From: Bacillota bacterium | GTDB lineage: Bacteria > Bacillota > Clostridia > Lachnospirales > Lachnospiraceae | Assembly: GCA_023387655.1 (NCBI GenBank) | Contig: JAEWHR010000005.1 | Span: 1 to 25,630 of the forward strand | Direction: 5' to 3' | Length of the DNA: 25,630 nucleotides | Shown: one piece after another, positions 24,537 through 25,630 of the stretch | Position numbering within the stretch: the stretch's first letter is position 1 | Layout of the letters: each line of letters opens with the position of its first letter | Made by a program: the position numbers and the translations under genes | The notes under the pieces: generated by a model | Told to the model about the DNA's origin: nothing | The model's database searches: none | The model's input: the letters and a program-made list of their open reading frames with translations, nothing else

Positions 24537-24632
24537 ATCACATAAATGGTAGCGACATAATCTGACACAATTCGAATATATGAGACATATGATATGGTAG
24601 GGTACCATCCCATATATTAAGGAGGTGTCAAT

Positions 24633-24980
24633 ATGATTGAAGCTAAGAGAAATAAAAACGATTTCTGCAACCTATTATTAAATGTAGATGAAATTTTCGT
24701 AAGACCATGTTTTGTGGATGATTATATAAAGTTCAGCCATGAATTAGATGAGTATCTTTGCTGTAAATATTCTGAATTTTATGCAGGATTACAGCTTTAT
24801 CAATCACAAGAAGACAAATGTCGCTTCACTATAGTTATGGCTTTCTATGAAGTTCCTTGTATCTGTCATGAGGTTGAAAAAATTATGAAGGATATCGACG
24901 AGATTTACAAGGAGACTTGGAGAAATAATATAAAACGTGTTTGTATTTTATCCTTCCTTGAAGAAAAACGTATTATATAG
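24633..24980 (+). CDS. Unknown 115-residue protein
   Basis: I do not recognise this protein. It is soluble, with a helical C-terminal half, and has six cysteines (C12, C26, C43, C44, C62, C76, plus one near the end, C105). The start is ATG with GGAGGTG 6-7 nt upstream, an ideal site, which supports a real gene. It follows the yitT-like gene on the same strand after 96 bp. That gap carries TATGATATGGTA (24588-24599), also found over the yitT-like promoter, and the dyad ATGGTA-GGG-TACCAT just after it. The shared sequence hints at common control. A terminator-like hairpin follows. Confidence 0.8.
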   Translation: MIEAKRNKNDFCNLLLNVDEIFVRPCFVDDYIKFSHELDEYLCCKYSEFYAGLQLYQSQEDKCRFTIVMAFYEVPCICHEVEKIMKDIDEIYKETWRNNIKRVCILSFLEEKRII

Positions 24981-24998
24981 TTTTTATCTAAAAAAGCA

Positions 24999-25079
24999 GG
25001 GCAGTACCTGGTTTTCATCCTATCAATTAGAAAGTTTAACTATCTATTAGATTAGGTGTAGCTTAGGTATGCCCTTTTT
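24999..25079 (+). terminator. Probable terminator after the 115-residue gene
   Basis: GGGCA-(G)-TACCT (24999-25009) pairs with AGGTATGCCC (25065-25074) with one bulged G, and TTTTT follows (25075-25079). The loop of about 55 nt is long, so further folding inside is likely. Confidence 0.5.
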
Positions 25080-25087
25080 ATATGCTT

Positions 25088-25291
25088 CTATTTCGATATC
25101 TGAATAACACGGTCAACTAACCCATAATAGAATTTCTCCTCATGGGATACTAAGATAATATTCCCTGTAGATTCCTCTAACGCATCTTTTAATCCTTCCT
25201 TTGTTTCTTGATCTAAATGATTTGTAGGCTCATCCAGAATCAAAAAGTTACATGGCTTTAATAATAAGCGATAGGAGCCTCCTAAGGAATT
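25088..25291 (-). pseudogene. ABC-F ATPase remnant (C-terminal end)
   Basis: The minus strand reads LLLKPCNFLILDEPTNHLD (Walker B and D-loop of the second ABC-F domain), then ETKEGLKDALEESTGNI, ILVSHEEKFYYGLVDRVI and QISK before a stop at 25088-25090. About 60 residues are left of a family of about 500. Just before it lie GGSYR, a degraded signature, and an in-frame TGA (25292-25294) that belongs to the unknown gene on the right. There is no start codon or ribosome binding site. ABC-F proteins act on the ribosome and several give antibiotic resistance; this copy is dead in the window. The break point is around 25245-25290. Confidence 0.8.
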
Positions 25292-25630
25292 TCAATTATC
25301 TAAGAACTCTAGTCCTTCGATATAACGAAAAGAGTAATCTACGACACTCTCTTCCTCATATAAATATCTCCCTATGGAATAATCCTCAGCCATTGAGTTG
25401 TGTATCTTTCCCAAATACTGAATACCCTTCTCATTTATAACCATAATAAATATGCCATTCCCATTATACACATAAGGATTTCCTAAGCCAAGTATAAACA
25501 CACTACCATTATCATATCTCATATCCTTTATCTCAGCATTTTTCAAATCTAAACTATCTAAATCTTTGTTATTTAAAATATCAGATAAATATTGATAATG
25601 TAGTAAAACCTTAAGGCTGTTATTACTATT
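25292..25630 (-). CDS. Unknown protein, C-terminal part, runs off the right edge
   Basis: The minus-strand frame is open from the window end (25630) to the TGA at 25292-25294, at least 112 residues; the N-terminus is outside. It reads as a soluble protein, with FILGLGNPYVYNGNGIF and GIQYLGKIHNSMAEDY in the middle and EGLEFLDN at the end. I do not recognise the family. A TTG at 25544-25546 is in frame but has no ribosome binding site, so the gene most likely starts beyond the window. Its stop codon abuts the ABC-F remnant in the same frame, which suggests insertion or deletion at this point. Confidence 0.6.
   Translation of the reverse strand, partial: NSNNSLKVLLHYQYLSDILNNKDLDSLDLKNAEIKDMRYDNGSVFILGLGNPYVYNGNGIFIMVINEKGIQYLGKIHNSMAEDYSIGRYLYEEESVVDYSFRYIEGLEFLDN

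Overview
The window is low-GC and strongly AT-rich between genes. It has Gram-positive ribosome binding sites (GGAGG at 5-9 nt), sigma-A type promoters and families typical of clostridia: a DUF6472 small Cys protein, YitT, a CmpB-type membrane protein and an RsiV/SigV pair. I infer a member of the Lachnospiraceae, Lachnoclostridium/Clostridium phytofermentans-like. No species call is possible without a search.

Layout: 19 intact or nearly intact genes, most on the minus strand. (1) 1-60 is the extreme N-terminus of a LacI-family regulator running off the left edge. (2) 61-543 is a long noncoding stretch with a promoter, a perfect LacI-type palindrome, a GC-rich structured insert and two stacked hairpins. 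(3) 544-4204 is a NatA/NatB-like ABC-2 exporter operon (ATPase plus two permeases). (4) 4434-8663 is an operon with a cytosolic GH43-like five-bladed propeller glycosidase followed by two half-size ABC exporters, driven by a good promoter with a LacI-type operator in its spacer. (5) 8975-9159 is a 5 x 37 bp tandem repeat in the 3' region of a methyl-accepting chemotaxis gene. (6) 9163-13011 is a signalling cluster: a CmpB-domain membrane protein translationally coupled (TGATG) to a chemoreceptor without an extracellular domain, divergent from a degenerate-GGDEF/intact-EAL c-di-GMP phosphodiesterase. (7) 13260-16976 holds an aldo/keto reductase, a Gfo/Idh/MocA oxidoreductase and an amidase. (8) 17146-18883 holds an ECF sigma factor, an RsiV-type anti-sigma factor and an SPP1-type holin. 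(9) 18884-19318 is an extremely strand-asymmetric T-rich spacer, followed by a DUF6472 small protein. (10) 19638-23247 is a probable five-gene minus-strand run: MFS transporter, low-molecular-weight tyrosine phosphatase, RluA-family pseudouridine synthase, a 69-residue unknown protein, and a radical SAM/SPASM enzyme overlapping it. (11) 23395-24980 is a plus-strand unit with twin direct repeats, a promoter, a hairpin-terminator leader, a YitT-family membrane protein and a 115-residue unknown. (12) 25088-25630 is an ABC-F ATPase remnant abutting the C-terminus of an unknown protein that runs off the right edge.

No tRNA, rRNA, CRISPR array, insertion sequence or recognisable known riboswitch was seen. 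The strongest candidates for something undescribed are the CmpB-chemoreceptor-EAL cluster, the holin behind sigV-rsiV, the small protein overlapping a radical SAM/SPASM gene, and the structured YitT leader. Several gene starts were moved from the longest open frame to an internal ATG with a strong ribosome binding site; this is stated in each entry.
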